Shown piece by piece: positions 41,001 to 47,247 of a stretch of 64,000 bases of DNA. The translations under genes were made by a program, and so were the position numbers. The stretch is from the NCBI GenBank assembly GCA_943373175.1, contig CALSBM010000002.1, forward strand, positions 1-64,000, given 5' to 3'. Each line of letters begins with the position of its first letter. The stretch's first letter is position 1. The notes under the pieces are model-generated. The model was not told the origin of the DNA and searched no databases. It saw nothing but the letters and a program-made list of their open reading frames with translations. The stretch is from JAIXUI01 sp943373175 (GTDB lineage Bacteria > Bacteroidota > Bacteroidia > UBA7662 > JAIXUI01).

Positions 41001-42062
41001 TACGCAGGTTGGACCGTTAATGAGTATGAAATCTGGAGAGATAATGTGAAGGTTGGAAGCGTCTCAGGAGCGGTGACCACTTACACCGATACCAATCTGT
41101 TCTGCACCACCACATACAGTTATACGATTGTTGCAACACAGCTTGCAGACTCGGCTCGTTCATGGTCTAACTTCAGCAACGTTCGTCCCTTCGATACTAG
41201 AGCACCGCAGCCTGCCGAGATTATCAGTGTAAGCGTAGATTCTGCCAACAACAGCCGTATTATTCTTCGTTGGAAACCTTCCCTCAGCTTCGATGTGCAA
41301 TTCTATCAAATAATGAAACGAGAGAATGGAAGTAACCGAATTTCACCGCTCACCAATGTATTCGGAAACATTGACTCTGTATTCGTCGATAGTCTAAGCT
41401 TTAACGAAGGACAAAACAGCTTCTGCTACTCTCTTATCGCCTTCGACTTCTGTGGAAATATTGGAGATACTTCCAACCAAGGGTGCAGCATTAATCTAGA
41501 AGTCACCATTGACCCTGACCAAGCTGTTGTACAAAATGTCTTGACCTGGAATGCCTACTCTGAGTTTAAAGCAGGTACAGAACGTTACGAAATACTCCGC
41601 TCCTCCGACGGCGGCTTAACATGGAGCAACTTAGCCGCTCTTCCTGCCGGGCCTGCTATACTTTCCTATTCCGACAACCAACTGCCAGACAGTAGTGGGG
41701 CTGCTTGTTATGTGATTGTAGCTTTTGAGAATACCGGAGGCTTCGACGCTACTTCCCGTTCCGATAAAGTATGCGTAATTCAACCTGCTAGAATTCAGAT
41801 TCCGAATGTGTTTACTGCCAACGATGATAATCTTAACGACACCTTCGGGCCTATCGGAACCTTCTTCACTGCCTACAACACCCGCATCTACGATCGTTGG
41901 GGCAATGAAGTCTTCCGCTCAACTCCTGATAGACTTCGCTGGGATGGCCGACACCATAACGGAGGCCCTCTGGCAGAAGGCAACTATACTTATGTCATTG
42001 AAGTTACAGACCTAAATGGAAAAGCTATCCTCCGTGAAGGACGAGTAACCCTCCTCAAATAG
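32067..42062 (+). CDS. Giant 3331-residue FN3-repeat surface protein with T9SS type B (CHU_C) C-terminus
   Basis: A signal peptide (RLFAGIAVILFSFIGFKATA) leads into ANHMMGGDMYYSYLG, an N-terminal domain seen in gliding-associated proteins (~24-330), and then a cadherin-like DPDGDSLVFSF stretch. From ~450 to ~3235 the chain is fibronectin type III modules, organised as pairs with a ~185-residue period, each pair opened by a PFDT(V/I)xPxxP linker. The C-terminus (IPNVFTANDDNLNDTFGPIG, YDRWGNEVF, GRHHNGGPLAEGNYTYVIEV) is a type B sorting domain. It should extend far from the cell surface, as an adhesin or gliding filament-like protein. It starts 10 bp after the previous stop, so the two form one operon, which ends at a strong terminator. 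Confidence 0.88.
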   Translation: MIKRLFAGIAVILFSFIGFKATANHMMGGDMYYSYLGLKPGDPTRSLYRLTAVIYRNCNGGGAQLEISYPFGVYNALNNTLIQTVDLNQISFVQLGQYAPGCSYPSSVCIQEGMYEGIIEIPNNLTGNPGFHISMYSWRRNTNINNISTNGGNQSGPDGMIWNCYIPPHSFTNSSPRFLAKPLPYMCVGREFRFNHNGFDPDGDSLVFSFAHPYGSIGVGAGAGGAPAGVVGGVPNSPPPIGLANNPRPPNANPNTTFWFGGVQYLPGYSFPNTQINSLNGMTINPYTGEIAVTPTQAGNFVIAVEVKEYRVDRLNDTTIYLGSIRRDLQFLVGAGCANNFAPVVTNIPDSFVVEAGTPLSFNFLVFDAEGDSVIIDKQGQIFDASGGFQPPYANLPTASGLQVVQGSFSWTPSCSYARVAPYFFSILVRDNQCNATQKTVYVKVTPKDIIKPPSIQCIDVASNNSIKINYSRPPGSITDFQLFRVQRRAFGSSTWTQIDSINNWSTGSYTDNSINNALTQRYEYRMISVNQCKEEGLPSNIVTSITLTGNRYSADRIQLRWTKPTFPVSFIAKIRIQRSVNGGVFNTIDSIPSTDTVYNDKWCTSSVSYRIFYIENTTGCQIGTITPNGYSLFDTVKPNAPGLLVANVLGNGRVEITVSSSDSSDVASYRLLRSINGGPFVLINSVPNNRTSTHVIQDFDSPNGRISTCYRVLATDICGLNSDTTAPHCISQLNASPGQLRINLSWTNYRGRPFSTWRIQKLQSSNWVTLPHVGNVPDSSYIDSVSLICNQLQTYRVKFFANGSDTTTSHSSQIIIAPFDTVRPETPAIYSATVWNATQNRVSFFTVADADVNRYQILASVNNGPYSQVGQILNPQAGLQTFSHTGINTGANTYSYRIQAVDTCSQNRSDSSAIQRPILLSGNPGNLSALLSWTPYVGYTLKRQRIQRLIGTTWTDIGFTDSLATSYRDTGSLACNQPYRYRLLAEKSADTLGTFSNEVVVTPFDTLRPITPNVLMATVNSTSSITYSFLKSSSGDVNRYQVLGSLNNGSWTVISTINPPFTDTLSFTQTGINTRTNTYRYRVIALDSCANNRSDSSLIHIPVRLSGSAGQLRATLTWPLYQGFNIDSQIVQKLSGTSWLPLAVVSGIATNYVDSVNLPCNVSQSYRIVSVSSKGLGSLSNEIAVIPFDTIPPDAAQVLNVSVPSNGIIQVEWKASPSVDVNRHRLWNSVNGSPATNSIDTIVRGGNPGIFLSQYNANTTLNNCVFVNAVDSCSNLNSPNSPSFCAVTLTGSPGNLRSNLSWTAFVGYNLSSYQIERQNPGSSVWNNVASVSATSLSYTDSINTPCNNTFTYRITALENGGARTSLSNIINITPFDTVRPNAPSINQISVYSSGSIRLDFNASNSVDVDRHLVYRSSGGAFQLIDTLRQQGNGANVIWYDSTASTSSPISYCYYLVALDSCQNNASAPSDTDCTVRLTATGNSCTKVVNLTWTGYQGWNSGISRYEIYRSDNNGPYILQAQVTGSTTAFSQASLPLGVSFCYQIIAVQTGTGANSASNFFCLTLGPPSPPVISSASVSQTGLSNGEVVLNWRIPSGQQANFLTLYYASGRSGPMTMLQTNIQPTQTSFVHQNLNTKTEVHRYYLTLTDSCTNTSAPSDTNRTIDFSIQGGQVVHRMNWTPYLGWPVQRYRIHRFDPSGLVVVDSVPGTDTVYNAFPAPCNRDVSYKVEAIGPLGQSSFSDTAQTRAVDILPPNAPTFQNATVLNDNRVQLNFITADSLDIFAYSVRRSVNGGNYSHVNFVAHPGPGQSLTYLDTVNTLNDQLCYVVVTLDSCLNATSSDTFCVVQLKAESQQLQNRISWSAFRGYNISSQILESWNGTNWSTLATLPSADTQYFHTPLPCSVTERYRITLNEAGGTRITLSDTAWATPFDTVKPAKPVILWASIRTNTTALLKWQPNTESDLAGYRIYYRSSGNPWAFFTQTGKIDSVQINGLNTLDSTYSFAIAAFDTCGGNRSDTAQFHSTVQLRGTAGNLSNSLNWTPYEGFSGVNKYYIERLTGTTWTTLDSVNGLTNLYIHANLPCNQPVIYRIKTLSNDGFISLSDTLRRIPFDTIPPVAPVIRNLTALNNSSLVVNWDPADLQVGTHEIFLKSINGSWSLVATVGNVGTHTLSGLNTLDSSYCVRIQALDTCAFNRSAFSQEHCSMQLNGVAGNQSNTLNWSPYTGFQNWKYYIEQPGGSDWNVIDSVASGIQTFTHQPLACNVTQTYRIRATNLITGFSAVSDTLMRTPFDTVKPNRAVLQSVSVTGPNTIQVSWQAGPSPDVNRYEVWRSVSGGAFSLITTVTNQTSYTDNVPSATQGQRYQYQIIAIDSCNSANRSDPSLSHLTMNLSSRTGACSPAVILNWTAYPYFPGGLANYQVLRSQNNGPFAPIATISANDTFFTDNGVNVTSAYCYRIQANSLVGTLNAVSDSTCIAPAVFATTAAKPMVYSSVIATGTTTGTAYVAWTPYNPVVDTLARGYRLYHSTVSVNGPWNLIATFNQVTPTSFNHTNVNTRTGRNFYTVRVIDSCGFEGDSAAAHSPTLLQVNNGNLRTNLFWTRYVGSTPSSFALQKSVNGGPYFVIPGLLPTDTSFTDTLIRCGQTYSYLIQQTITDASGGTNISLSDTVQVIGRDTIAPDVPVLFEASVTRTDAVLGEITLQYLGSSQDNLNGFRIYRSANNGPFSFTFVANTGTGPFSYTDQNLNTSDNTYRYFVTSTDSCSNESDSSEIHVSTNLTVVAVNGANALSWTPYAGFQTLEYKIERKTAGTAWASLGNFPSTQITYDDSLVLCDTVYYYRVTALNITPVVPPTQAFAYSDTASAKAFESIPPLAPAIHQATVEQTSTTRGAVRVNWLPSVSRDAMRYIVSRSTSGGTFIQVADLGLVTTWLDTVLNTVQETYTYRIEVIDSCFNRSVSPSVDHTTIVLNTAPSNESAILNWTPYAGWTVNEYEIWRDNVKVGSVSGAVTTYTDTNLFCTTTYSYTIVATQLADSARSWSNFSNVRPFDTRAPQPAEIISVSVDSANNSRIILRWKPSLSFDVQFYQIMKRENGSNRISPLTNVFGNIDSVFVDSLSFNEGQNSFCYSLIAFDFCGNIGDTSNQGCSINLEVTIDPDQAVVQNVLTWNAYSEFKAGTERYEILRSSDGGLTWSNLAALPAGPAILSYSDNQLPDSSGAACYVIVAFENTGGFDATSRSDKVCVIQPARIQIPNVFTANDDNLNDTFGPIGTFFTAYNTRIYDRWGNEVFRSTPDRLRWDGRHHNGGPLAEGNYTYVIEVTDLNGKAILREGRVTLLK
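33960..41800 (+). repeat. About 14 tandem ~556-bp units encoding paired FN3 modules
   Basis: The linker [TI]PFDT(V/I)(R/K/P)P recurs near nt 33960, 34520, 35075, 35630, 36190, 37850, 38390, 38930 and 41190. Degenerate versions occur near 36760, 37310, 39515, 40075 and 40650. The mean spacing from first to last is about 556 bp (185 residues). Each unit encodes one FN3 module ending in a DSC motif and one starting with a (N/G)W(T/S)xYxG(F/Y) strand. The DNA copies are diverged; the periodicity is at protein level. Confidence 0.75.
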
Positions 42063-42086
42063 CATTCGTAAGTTTCAAAACTTTCC

Positions 42087-42120
42087 AAACGGGCTACTGT
42101 TAGTAGCCCGTTTTGTTTTC
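42087..42120 (+). terminator. Intrinsic terminator of the giant surface-protein operon
   Basis: A perfect 12-bp stem, AAACGGGCTACT (42087-42098) with AGTAGCCCGTTT (42102-42113), has a 3-nt loop and is followed by a T-rich tail. Confidence 0.9.
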
Positions 42121-42374
42121 AGTTAGTTGCGGCCAGAGTTCTCTGCCTGTTTGATAAACGTAAATTTGAAAGAAAGAATCCTTCGACTGTACTGAAGACA
42201 TTGGGGGAGCTAGCATCCGAAGGTTGAGTGCTTCACCAAAGTTTAAGCATACAAAAACAGTAGCTCCTCTCTGCTTAATGCCAATGAAATAAGTTGAGTG
42301 CTTCTTTCTCGCTCACTTGTTAAACCCGTCCAAATTGCCAATATTGTAATCGACATTTTGTCAACGATATTGAC
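42121..42374. other. Non-coding gap upstream of the DnaE2-like gene
   Basis: 254 bp. It holds TAAATTTG at 42161-42168, a possible -7 element far from the start, and a 12-mer direct repeat GTTGAGTGCTTC at 42223-42234 and 42293-42304. An inverted repeat TGTCAA/TTGACA (42359-42364, 42370-42375) abuts the ATG. No ORF is supported. The last repeat resembles an operator, which would fit a damage-regulated polymerase, but it is short. Confidence 0.35.
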
Positions 42375-45329
42375 ATGCTATTCCCTTGTTTCTCATGGTT
42401 CAGCCTTAACTTTGGCACGCTCTCCGTAGAGCGCCTGCTCGAAGAGGCCTCCCGGCGCGGCTACCGAAGGCTGGCACTGGCAGACCTCAACAACACCTCG
42501 GGCATTCCCGACTTTTTACGGCTGGCGCCTAAGTACGGCATTCAACCTGCGGTTGGTGTAACCTTCGCTGAAGGCAGCCAACTGCGTTACGTGGCCTTAG
42601 CACAGGATGCCGAAGCTTATGCTGAAATCAACCGACATCTGTCGCAGCAACTCAAAACTGGCACTATGCCGCGACGGCGAGCCGAAGGCCTGCATCATGC
42701 TCGCGTTGTGTATCCCACAGGCAGCTACGGCGGCTGGCGGTTAAGGCCCAATGAGTTTGTGGGTGTTAACCTCGAAGAACTCCGCCACTGGCAAATCAGG
42801 CGTAAAGGCCTTCCCGAAGACAGTCTCGTGTTTGCTCACCCTGTTGTAGGCCTCGGCCCTTCTGATTACAACACTCATCGGCTTCTACGCGCTATCGATC
42901 AGAACATCCTCTTGAGTCGTCAGCAACCCGGCAGTCTCGCCCCTCGCTCCTGGCTTATGCCCGAACCGGAACAGCTTCGCGAAGCGGCAGCTAAAGCTCC
43001 GGAACTCTTCCGCCGAACCCGCTACCTATTCGATAGCTGCCAACTTAACCTCGGATTTGGTCAGCCAAAAAACCGCCATCACCTTGGTTCAGATGCCAAT
43101 TATGACCGCGAACTACTCCGTAAGGAAGCAGAAGTCGGCGCATTTAGCCGCTATGGCCATTGCTCCGGCGAAGTACAGCAACGCCTCAACCATGAACTTC
43201 AACTCATTGAATCGCTGGGCTTTACCTCCTACTTCCTTATCTGCTGGGATATGCTCTGCTTTGCACGCAGCAAAGGCTACTTCTACGTCGGGCGAGGGTC
43301 TGGAGCTAACAGCATCGTTGCCTATTGCTTGCTTATCACCAACGTGGATCCGCTAGAACTCGACCTCTTCTTCGAGCGATTTATCAACCCCAACCGCAGC
43401 TCTCCCCCCGACTTCGACATCGACTTCTCCTGGAAAGACCGCGACGATATCCTGCGCTACCTATTTGAACGGTATGGAGAGGAACACGTCAGGCTACTCG
43501 GAACCTATACCACCTACCAACAGCAGGGCGTTTTGCGTGAGCTGGGTAAAGTATTTGGCCTGCCACGACAAGAAATCGAAGAGTTGCCACGATGGTTGCA
43601 TGAACCACCACCTGCCGACAGCACCCTCACCAAAACCCTGATACGCTATGCCAAACGCCTGCTCGATACTCCGGCACACCTATCTATTCATGCAGGTGGT
43701 GTGCTCATTTCTGAAAAACCAATGCATTATTACACCGGCACTTTCTGGCCCCCGAAGGGATTCCCGGTGACCCAATTCTCTATGCTTGAGGCCGAAGACC
43801 TAGGATTGTACAAATTCGACATCCTCAGCCAACGGGGACTCGGACACATACGGGAAGCCGTGGACCTGATACGGGAAAACCGGAATGAAGAAGTAGATGT
43901 ACACGACATCATCGGTTTCAAGCGAGACCCCGCCATTAAGGCCCTCATCCGGGAAGGACATACGCTTGGCTGCTTTTATGTAGAATCGCCGGCTATGCGC
44001 ATGTTGCTACGAAAACTGCGGGCGGAAGAATATCCTGATTTGGTAGCCGCCAGCTCCATCATCCGGCCAGGCGTGGCGCGCTCAGGCATGATGAAGGAGT
44101 ACATCCTGCGCTTCCGGATGCCTGAACGGCGGCAACTGGCGCACCCCGCACTCATGAAACTCCTGCCCGACACCTTCGGCATCATGGTGTATCAAGAAGA
44201 TGTAATCCGGGTAGCCCATCAATTTGCTGGCATGAGCCTCGCCGATGCCGATGTGCTCCGTCGGGGTATGTCGGGTAAGTTCCGCTCCCGTGAAGAGTTT
44301 GCCAGGGTGCGAGAAATCTTCTTCGAAGGCTGTTGCCGGCAAGGCCATCCGGATGTGCTCAGTAAAGAAATCTGGTTTCAGATCGAAAGTTTTGCCAGCT
44401 ATTCCTTCTCCAAAGGCCATTCAGCCTCCTTTGCAGTAGAAAGTTTTCAGAGTCTTTGGCTGAAAGCGCACTATCCTTTAGAATTCATGACCGCCGTCAT
44501 CAACAATTTCGGAGGATTCTACCGTACCGAGTATTACGTTCATGAAGCGCGTCGTGCAGGTGCTCAGGTGGAAGCGCCGTGCGTGAACCATTCAGGATTG
44601 CTGTCGCGGCTTGAAGGGCAGATTTTATGGCTGGGGTTCACCCACTTGCAGGGATTCGAAAGTGCTTCAGTTGAAAAAATGATGGCAGCCAGAATGCGCC
44701 ACGGCGACTTTCACTCACTAGAAGACTTTCTGGTACGCACCGGATTATCCACCGATCAAACAAGGCTTTTAGTTCGAATTGGCGCCTTTCGCTTTACCGG
44801 ACGGAGTCGCCAAAACCTGCACTGGGAGTTGTTTGGGCTGGCACGTCAGCAGCATTCACAGCCAGCAGACATTCCTGTAGCCTTGTTCGAAACACCGGCT
44901 GAACAATTTGAACTTCCACCGCTTGACGACACCCCTACTGCACTTGCCTTTGATGAGCTTGAGCTATTCGGCTTCTCTCTCAGTAGTCCATTCCTTTTGA
45001 TTCAGCCCGACGCTTTGCAGGACAACGGGATGCGAGCGAAGCAACTGCCGGCAAAAGCTGGGTTGGCAGTGACTGTTTTTGGCTATCTGGTGACGGTTAA
45101 AAGTACTCGAACCATCACGCGGGAAATCATGGGCTTCGGCACCTTCCTCGACATTGAAGGCGACTGGATTGATACTGTCCACTTTCCGGATACTTACCGC
45201 AAGCACCCTTTCCGAGGGAGTGGTTGTTACCGAATTTCAGGGAAAGTGACGGAAGAATTCGGGTTCTACAGCATTGAAGTGGACTCTATGGAAAAACTCC
45301 CTTTAAGAAATAGATGGGATTTGCCATAA
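42375..45329 (+). CDS. DNA polymerase III alpha-subunit homologue, DnaE2/ImuC-like
   Basis: 984 residues. Family C catalytic motifs are present: GRGSGANSIVAYCL (~307), PDFDIDF (~345, two catalytic Asp) and LYKFDILSQRGLGHI (~480, third Asp). A helix-hairpin-helix region and an OB-fold (VFGYLVTVKSTRT, then FGTFLDIEG) follow, and there is no tau-binding tail. Length and layout fit the error-prone DnaE2 group rather than the replicative DnaE1 (~1150+). The PHP domain start reads FPCFSWFS where DnaE has H-x-H, so its metal site looks lost. DnaE2 usually acts with ImuA and ImuB in mutagenic repair; neither is adjacent. The gene is clearly richer in G+C than its neighbours (38 of 60 bases in one sampled line). 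Confidence 0.85.
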   Translation: MLFPCFSWFSLNFGTLSVERLLEEASRRGYRRLALADLNNTSGIPDFLRLAPKYGIQPAVGVTFAEGSQLRYVALAQDAEAYAEINRHLSQQLKTGTMPRRRAEGLHHARVVYPTGSYGGWRLRPNEFVGVNLEELRHWQIRRKGLPEDSLVFAHPVVGLGPSDYNTHRLLRAIDQNILLSRQQPGSLAPRSWLMPEPEQLREAAAKAPELFRRTRYLFDSCQLNLGFGQPKNRHHLGSDANYDRELLRKEAEVGAFSRYGHCSGEVQQRLNHELQLIESLGFTSYFLICWDMLCFARSKGYFYVGRGSGANSIVAYCLLITNVDPLELDLFFERFINPNRSSPPDFDIDFSWKDRDDILRYLFERYGEEHVRLLGTYTTYQQQGVLRELGKVFGLPRQEIEELPRWLHEPPPADSTLTKTLIRYAKRLLDTPAHLSIHAGGVLISEKPMHYYTGTFWPPKGFPVTQFSMLEAEDLGLYKFDILSQRGLGHIREAVDLIRENRNEEVDVHDIIGFKRDPAIKALIREGHTLGCFYVESPAMRMLLRKLRAEEYPDLVAASSIIRPGVARSGMMKEYILRFRMPERRQLAHPALMKLLPDTFGIMVYQEDVIRVAHQFAGMSLADADVLRRGMSGKFRSREEFARVREIFFEGCCRQGHPDVLSKEIWFQIESFASYSFSKGHSASFAVESFQSLWLKAHYPLEFMTAVINNFGGFYRTEYYVHEARRAGAQVEAPCVNHSGLLSRLEGQILWLGFTHLQGFESASVEKMMAARMRHGDFHSLEDFLVRTGLSTDQTRLLVRIGAFRFTGRSRQNLHWELFGLARQQHSQPADIPVALFETPAEQFELPPLDDTPTALAFDELELFGFSLSSPFLLIQPDALQDNGMRAKQLPAKAGLAVTVFGYLVTVKSTRTITREIMGFGTFLDIEGDWIDTVHFPDTYRKHPFRGSGCYRISGKVTEEFGFYSIEVDSMEKLPLRNRWDLP

Positions 45330-45332
45330 GGG

Positions 45333-45363
45333 TTGCTTGATAAGGTCTGATTACCTACCTTTG
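45333..45363 (+). promoter_or_regulatory. Promoter of the rpsF-rpsR-rplI operon
   Basis: TTG at 45333-45335, then 20 bp, then TACCTTTG at 45356-45363: a textbook Bacteroidota -33/-7 pair. It begins 4 nt after the preceding stop and ends 21 nt before the rpsF ATG. Confidence 0.75.
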
Positions 45364-45384
45364 CAGTCCTTTTTAACGCAAATT

Positions 45385-45753
45385 ATGCTTAAACCGTACG
45401 AAACCGTATTCATCATGACCCCGGTCCTCACCGAGGAACAAGTGAAAGAAACGGTAGGGAAGTTTGAACAGGTACTGAAGGAAAACGGTGCCGAAATTGT
45501 CTTCCAGAATCACTGGGGACTACGCAAGCTGGCTTATCCCATCCAAAAGAAGACCAGCGGATTCTATCACCTCATCGAGTTCAAAGGAGATTCGGATTTA
45601 ATTAGCCGATTTGAAATTGAATTGAAACGCGATGAGCGTATCATGCGCTTTTTAACGGTAGCTCTCGACAAATATGCCGTGATTTACAATGAAAGCCGAC
45701 GCAACGGAAAGAAAGAGAAAGTGGAAGTTCCAACGCAAAACGAGGAGAACTAA
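45385..45753 (+). CDS. rpsF: 30S ribosomal protein S6
   Basis: 122 residues from the ATG at 45385: MLKPYETVFIMTPVLTEEQ, then GLRKLAYPIQKKTSGFYHL and RFLTVALDKYAV, all standard S6 motifs. S6 pairs with S18 on the 16S central domain platform. The upstream frame to 45337 is ruled out as it would include the promoter. It is first of an operon with rpsR (3-bp gap) and rplI. Confidence 0.97.
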   Translation: MLKPYETVFIMTPVLTEEQVKETVGKFEQVLKENGAEIVFQNHWGLRKLAYPIQKKTSGFYHLIEFKGDSDLISRFEIELKRDERIMRFLTVALDKYAVIYNESRRNGKKEKVEVPTQNEEN

Positions 45754-45756
45754 AAC

Positions 45757-46014
45757 ATGATTAACAATCCATTTGCCGCAATGTCTCCCCGTGAGGAGAT
45801 TCGTAAGAAGTACTGTCGTTTCAAGAAAAATGGCATCAAGTACATTGACTACAAAGACGCTGTCTTCTTACTGAAATTTGTAAACGAGCAAGGCAAACTA
45901 TTGCCACGCCGTATCACCGGAACTTCACTTAAGTATCAGCGCAAAGTATCTCAGGCTGTTAAGCGTGCGCGCCACCTTGCCCTGATGCCTTATGTTGCAG
46001 ACGCTCTTAAATAA
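45757..46014 (+). CDS. rpsR: 30S ribosomal protein S18
   Basis: 85 residues with CRFKKNGIKYIDYKD, LLPRRITGTSLKYQR and VKRARHLALMPY, the conserved S18 core; it binds S6 on the small subunit. An AGGAG is found about 9 nt upstream, inside the rpsF end. Confidence 0.97.
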   Translation: MINNPFAAMSPREEIRKKYCRFKKNGIKYIDYKDAVFLLKFVNEQGKLLPRRITGTSLKYQRKVSQAVKRARHLALMPYVADALK

Positions 46015-46034
46015 TAATCGGGAGGACTATCATC

Positions 46035-46478
46035 ATGCAAATCATCCTGAAAGAAGATTACAAGGGTCTTGGCTACAAGAACGACGTTGTTAAGGTCAAG
46101 AACGGACATGGCCGCAACTTCTTAATTCCAAAAGGCATTGCTGTGATTGCTAATGACAGCAATCTTAAAATGCGCAATGAAGAAGTTCGTCAGGCAGAAT
46201 TCAAGCAAGCTAAAGTCAAAGCAGAAGCCGAAGTTATTGCTGAGAAAATCAACTCTATCACGCTCAATATCGGTGCTAAAGCCGGTGAGTCTGGAAAGAT
46301 TTTCGGAGCAGTTACCAACGTTCAGGTTGCTGAGGCACTTGCAGGAAAAGGTATCGCGGTTGACCGCCGCAAGATTTCCTTCAAAGGCGACATTAAGCAC
46401 GTAGGCAGCTATGAGGCTGAGGTGGATCTTCACCGTGAAGTGAAAGCAACTCTAAAATTTGAAGTAGTAGCAGAATAA
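46035..46478 (+). CDS. rplI: 50S ribosomal protein L9
   Basis: 147 residues: QIILKEDYKGLGYKNDVVKVKNGHGRNFLIP is the N-terminal L9 domain that binds 23S rRNA, followed by the long connecting helix and the C-terminal domain (GKIFGAVTNVQVAEAL). A GGGAGG lies about 10 nt before the ATG. It is last in the operon, just before a strong terminator. Confidence 0.97.
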   Translation: MQIILKEDYKGLGYKNDVVKVKNGHGRNFLIPKGIAVIANDSNLKMRNEEVRQAEFKQAKVKAEAEVIAEKINSITLNIGAKAGESGKIFGAVTNVQVAEALAGKGIAVDRRKISFKGDIKHVGSYEAEVDLHREVKATLKFEVVAE

Positions 46479-46493
46479 TCTACTTCTGAAATT

Positions 46494-46533
46494 AACTAAA
46501 AAAAGCCCACCCCACCGTGGGCTTTTTTTAGTT
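46494..46533. terminator. Terminator after rplI, perfect 17-bp stem
   Basis: Arms 46494-46510 and 46517-46533 are perfect complements around the GCCCAC/GTGGGC core, with a 6-nt loop and flanking A7/T7 tracts. It can work in both directions. Confidence 0.92.
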
Positions 46534-46602
46534 AATACCCGGATAGTTTCCTATGAAAAACAGGTTCATTACTTACCCGGGAATTTTTCTTATTTTTCGA
46601 AA

Positions 46603-47181
46603 GTGGAAGCACTAACCAAAGCTATCAATGCGGGTCGAGATGATCTGGTAGATCAATTGCTGTTTCAGCACCCAGACTGGGTTCATGCCGAGGACTCATT
46701 AGGCACCAGCATGCTGATGCACGCACTGAACGAACGCCAGCCTTGGGTGGCAGGTGTAATCATTCGCCACCGCCGCCATTTCAGCCCTTGGGAACTGGTA
46801 GCATGCGGTCTTGAAGGTGACTTGCGCCGCCAGCTTGATATAAATCCGGATTGGGTCAACCTCTTCAGTCCAGATGGCTATCCGCTTATTGGGATAGCTG
46901 CTTGGTTTGGACAGGACGTTACCCTTCGTTTGCTTCTGGAAAGAGGCGCCAACCCCAATGCTATCGCAGTAAATCCGGGTAGAATGTCTGCCTTGCATTG
47001 TGCAGCAAGTCAAAACCATCAGGAAGTTGCACGGCTGTTACTGTCTTACGGAACCTCGTTAAGCCACCTTGATCAAAATGGAAAAACTGCTTTTAAGCTG
47101 GCAAGTGACCTGGAGCACTATGAGTTTATGGAAGCGTTAAACAACCCTTCTTCGTCGCAAAATCCAGCCGTTCAGCGATAA
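46603..47181 (+). CDS. Ankyrin-repeat protein
   Basis: 192 residues from a GTG at 46603. Ankyrin units are recognisable: MEALTKAINAGRDDLVDQLL; GYPLIGIAAWFGQDVTLRLLLERGANPNA; MSALHCAASQNHQEVARLLLSYG; NGKTAFKLASDLEHYEFMEAL. About four to five repeats, no signal peptide, no catalytic domain: a cytosolic protein-binding scaffold of unknown partner. TATTTTTC at 46591-46598 is one base off the -7 consensus. Confidence 0.82.
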   Translation: MEALTKAINAGRDDLVDQLLFQHPDWVHAEDSLGTSMLMHALNERQPWVAGVIIRHRRHFSPWELVACGLEGDLRRQLDINPDWVNLFSPDGYPLIGIAAWFGQDVTLRLLLERGANPNAIAVNPGRMSALHCAASQNHQEVARLLLSYGTSLSHLDQNGKTAFKLASDLEHYEFMEALNNPSSSQNPAVQR

Positions 47182-47191
47182 TTACACTGCT

Positions 47192-47225
47192 TTTGTGGTA
47201 ATACGGCCAAGGAAACGTACCTTTG
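47192..47225 (+). promoter_or_regulatory. Promoter of the DEAD-box helicase gene
   Basis: TTTG (47192-47195) and TACCTTTG (47218-47225) are separated by 22 bp, slightly longer than usual. The -7 element ends 22 nt before the ATG at 47248. Confidence 0.65.
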
Positions 47226-47247
47226 CACACGCACTACAGCGTTCTTA

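Noticed and set aside
33960..41800. Possible CRISPR-like or satellite array
   Set aside because: The period is ~556 bp, the copies are diverged in DNA and they encode FN3 modules; there are no short identical repeats with spacers.
42223..42304. 12-bp direct repeat pair upstream of the polymerase gene as an attachment site
   Set aside because: No integrase, tRNA or element lies between the copies, which are only 70 bp apart.
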